Source: Siniperca chuatsi (Eukaryota > Chordata > Actinopteri > Centrarchiformes > Sinipercidae). Taken from it: 64,000 bases of DNA. The translations under genes were made by a program, and so were the position numbers. Positions 54,825 through 64,000 of this stretch are shown here, piece by piece (the first letter of the stretch is position 1; every line of letters starts with the position of its first letter). The notes below the pieces were generated by a model, which saw only the letters and a program-made list of their open reading frames with translations, did not search any database and was not told where the DNA came from. Where the stretch lies: contig NC_058051.1 in NCBI RefSeq assembly GCF_020085105.1, positions 21,155,955 to 21,219,954 of the forward strand, given 5' to 3'.

Positions 54825-55758
54825 TTATTAAACTTCTATCTTTATGCAATCTGTGTATATATAAAAGTTCTAAAGCCATCAGCCTGAGACTAAGACAGAC
54901 AGTGAGGCAATCATGTGTTTCAGTTTAGTCCTCATTATTCATTGACCAGCGGCCTGTGTGACACAGACGTATGTTAACAAAACCGTAAAAACAGCAGACA
55001 TGATGAACACAGAGTGACAGACGAAAAAGACCACGCAATGATGTCTTGTGTAGCCGGAGTGAGTAGAAGTAGTCCATGATAAAAACGAGTTTGTGGACCT
55101 TGTTAAGAAGGAGTAAGCTGAATAAATAACATCAACATTGGTTTGCCCACAGTTCAGGCTGCAACAGTCTCTCTTTGTGCTCATCTAACAAATGACTAGA
55201 CACTAGCACCAGGCCTGTTTTTTAGTTTTGTTTTTTGGAGCGGTGGACGATGGAAGTGCAGATGTGCTGGGGCGATGGCACTCGCAGCCATACCCACAGT
55301 GTGTGCATTTAATGTACACTACATGCATTTCCCTGTTCAAATGTAAAATTACACGTGTGAATGTATGTGTAAGAATGACAGGGAGTTGTGTATGCATCAT
55401 AGTGTAATACTATGTTCATCTTTTGAGTCTGTAAACCATCATCTCATTTGTTATTAAACATATCGACCACACACAAAGAATATTTTGATTGGTGATTCTG
55501 AACATAGCATATTTTTCCATCATTATTAGTAATACAATTTTTTTCAATTCTCTTAAATACAATATTTTACATGTCAGATTAAATACGGCTTAGTGTGCAT
55601 GAGTGTGTGAGTCTTGGAGCCAATTTTAGTGGATGTTTTGTCCCACTCTGTGCTACTGGCACTGTTTCATGTGTTCTGAGATAGAGGGCTGTGCTCTCGA
55701 TAGAGAAACGTATACTCCACAACACCTGCAAGGACCGAGACATAAAAGGTGTGTGTGT
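54825..55758 (-). other. brpf1: BRPF1 3' untranslated region
   Basis: An AATAAA on the minus strand (TTTATT at about 54825) lies about 930 bases past the BRPF1 stop codon. No coding sense is seen between. The end is inferred from the signal alone. Confidence 0.5.

Positions 55759-64000
<8,242 letters not shown>

Overview
The window is nuclear DNA from a teleost fish, probably a percomorph. It carries spliced vertebrate genes with short exons, GT-AG introns, CA/GT and ATT microsatellites, and fish repeat families (L2-type LINE with the TATAAATAAAGTTGA tail, Tc1 relics, hAT and TTAA-flanked MITEs, a tRNA-derived SINE). Nothing bacterial, viral or CRISPR-like is seen. Exon boundaries were read by eye from splice signals and reading-frame continuity. 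For MBD4, CRELD1 and the unnamed gene at 23.3-24.7 kb the summed coding lengths are exact multiples of three (525, 406 and 213 residues).

Layout: (1) 0.7-19.4 kb, minus strand: IFT122, a retrograde intraflagellar-transport (IFT-A) WD40/TPR protein in about 29 coding exons. (2) 19.4-19.9 kb: a short head-to-head promoter shared with MBD4. (3) 19.9-22.9 kb, plus strand: MBD4, methyl-CpG-binding domain plus mismatch-specific thymine glycosylase. (4) 23.3-24.7 kb, plus strand: a six-exon gene for a 213-residue, C-terminally coiled-coil protein that I do not recognise. (5) 25.5-31.0 kb, minus strand: CRELD1. (6) 32.1-41.2 kb, minus strand: IL17RC. (7) 42.8-51.5 kb, minus strand: IL17RE. (8) 51.6-54.8 kb: gene-free, with two Tc1 relics around an unexplained CpG-rich stretch. 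(9) 54.8-64.0 kb, minus strand: the C-terminal two thirds or so of BRPF1, cut by the window end.

IFT122-MBD4 corresponds to human 3q21.3, while CRELD1-IL17RC-IL17RE and BRPF1 correspond to human 3p25.3, with the IL17RE>IL17RC>CRELD1 order and direction kept. The window therefore spans a junction of two blocks that lie on different arms of human chromosome 3. Functionally it holds a cilium gene, a DNA-repair gene, a pair of IL-17 receptor subunits, an ER/heart-valve protein and a histone-acetyltransferase scaffold. They share neighbourhood, not pathway. The unnamed gene and IFT122 both have RFX X-box-like sites close to their starts, which makes a ciliary role for the unnamed gene a testable idea.

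The main items to look at again are the unnamed gene and its X-box-like site, an 81-bp near-perfect palindrome in a CRELD1 intron, a long charged insertion inside the IL17RE SEFIR domain, a GT microsatellite used directly as a 3' splice-site tract, a fold-back duplication at the end of a MITE, and an orphan CpG-rich block upstream of IL17RE.
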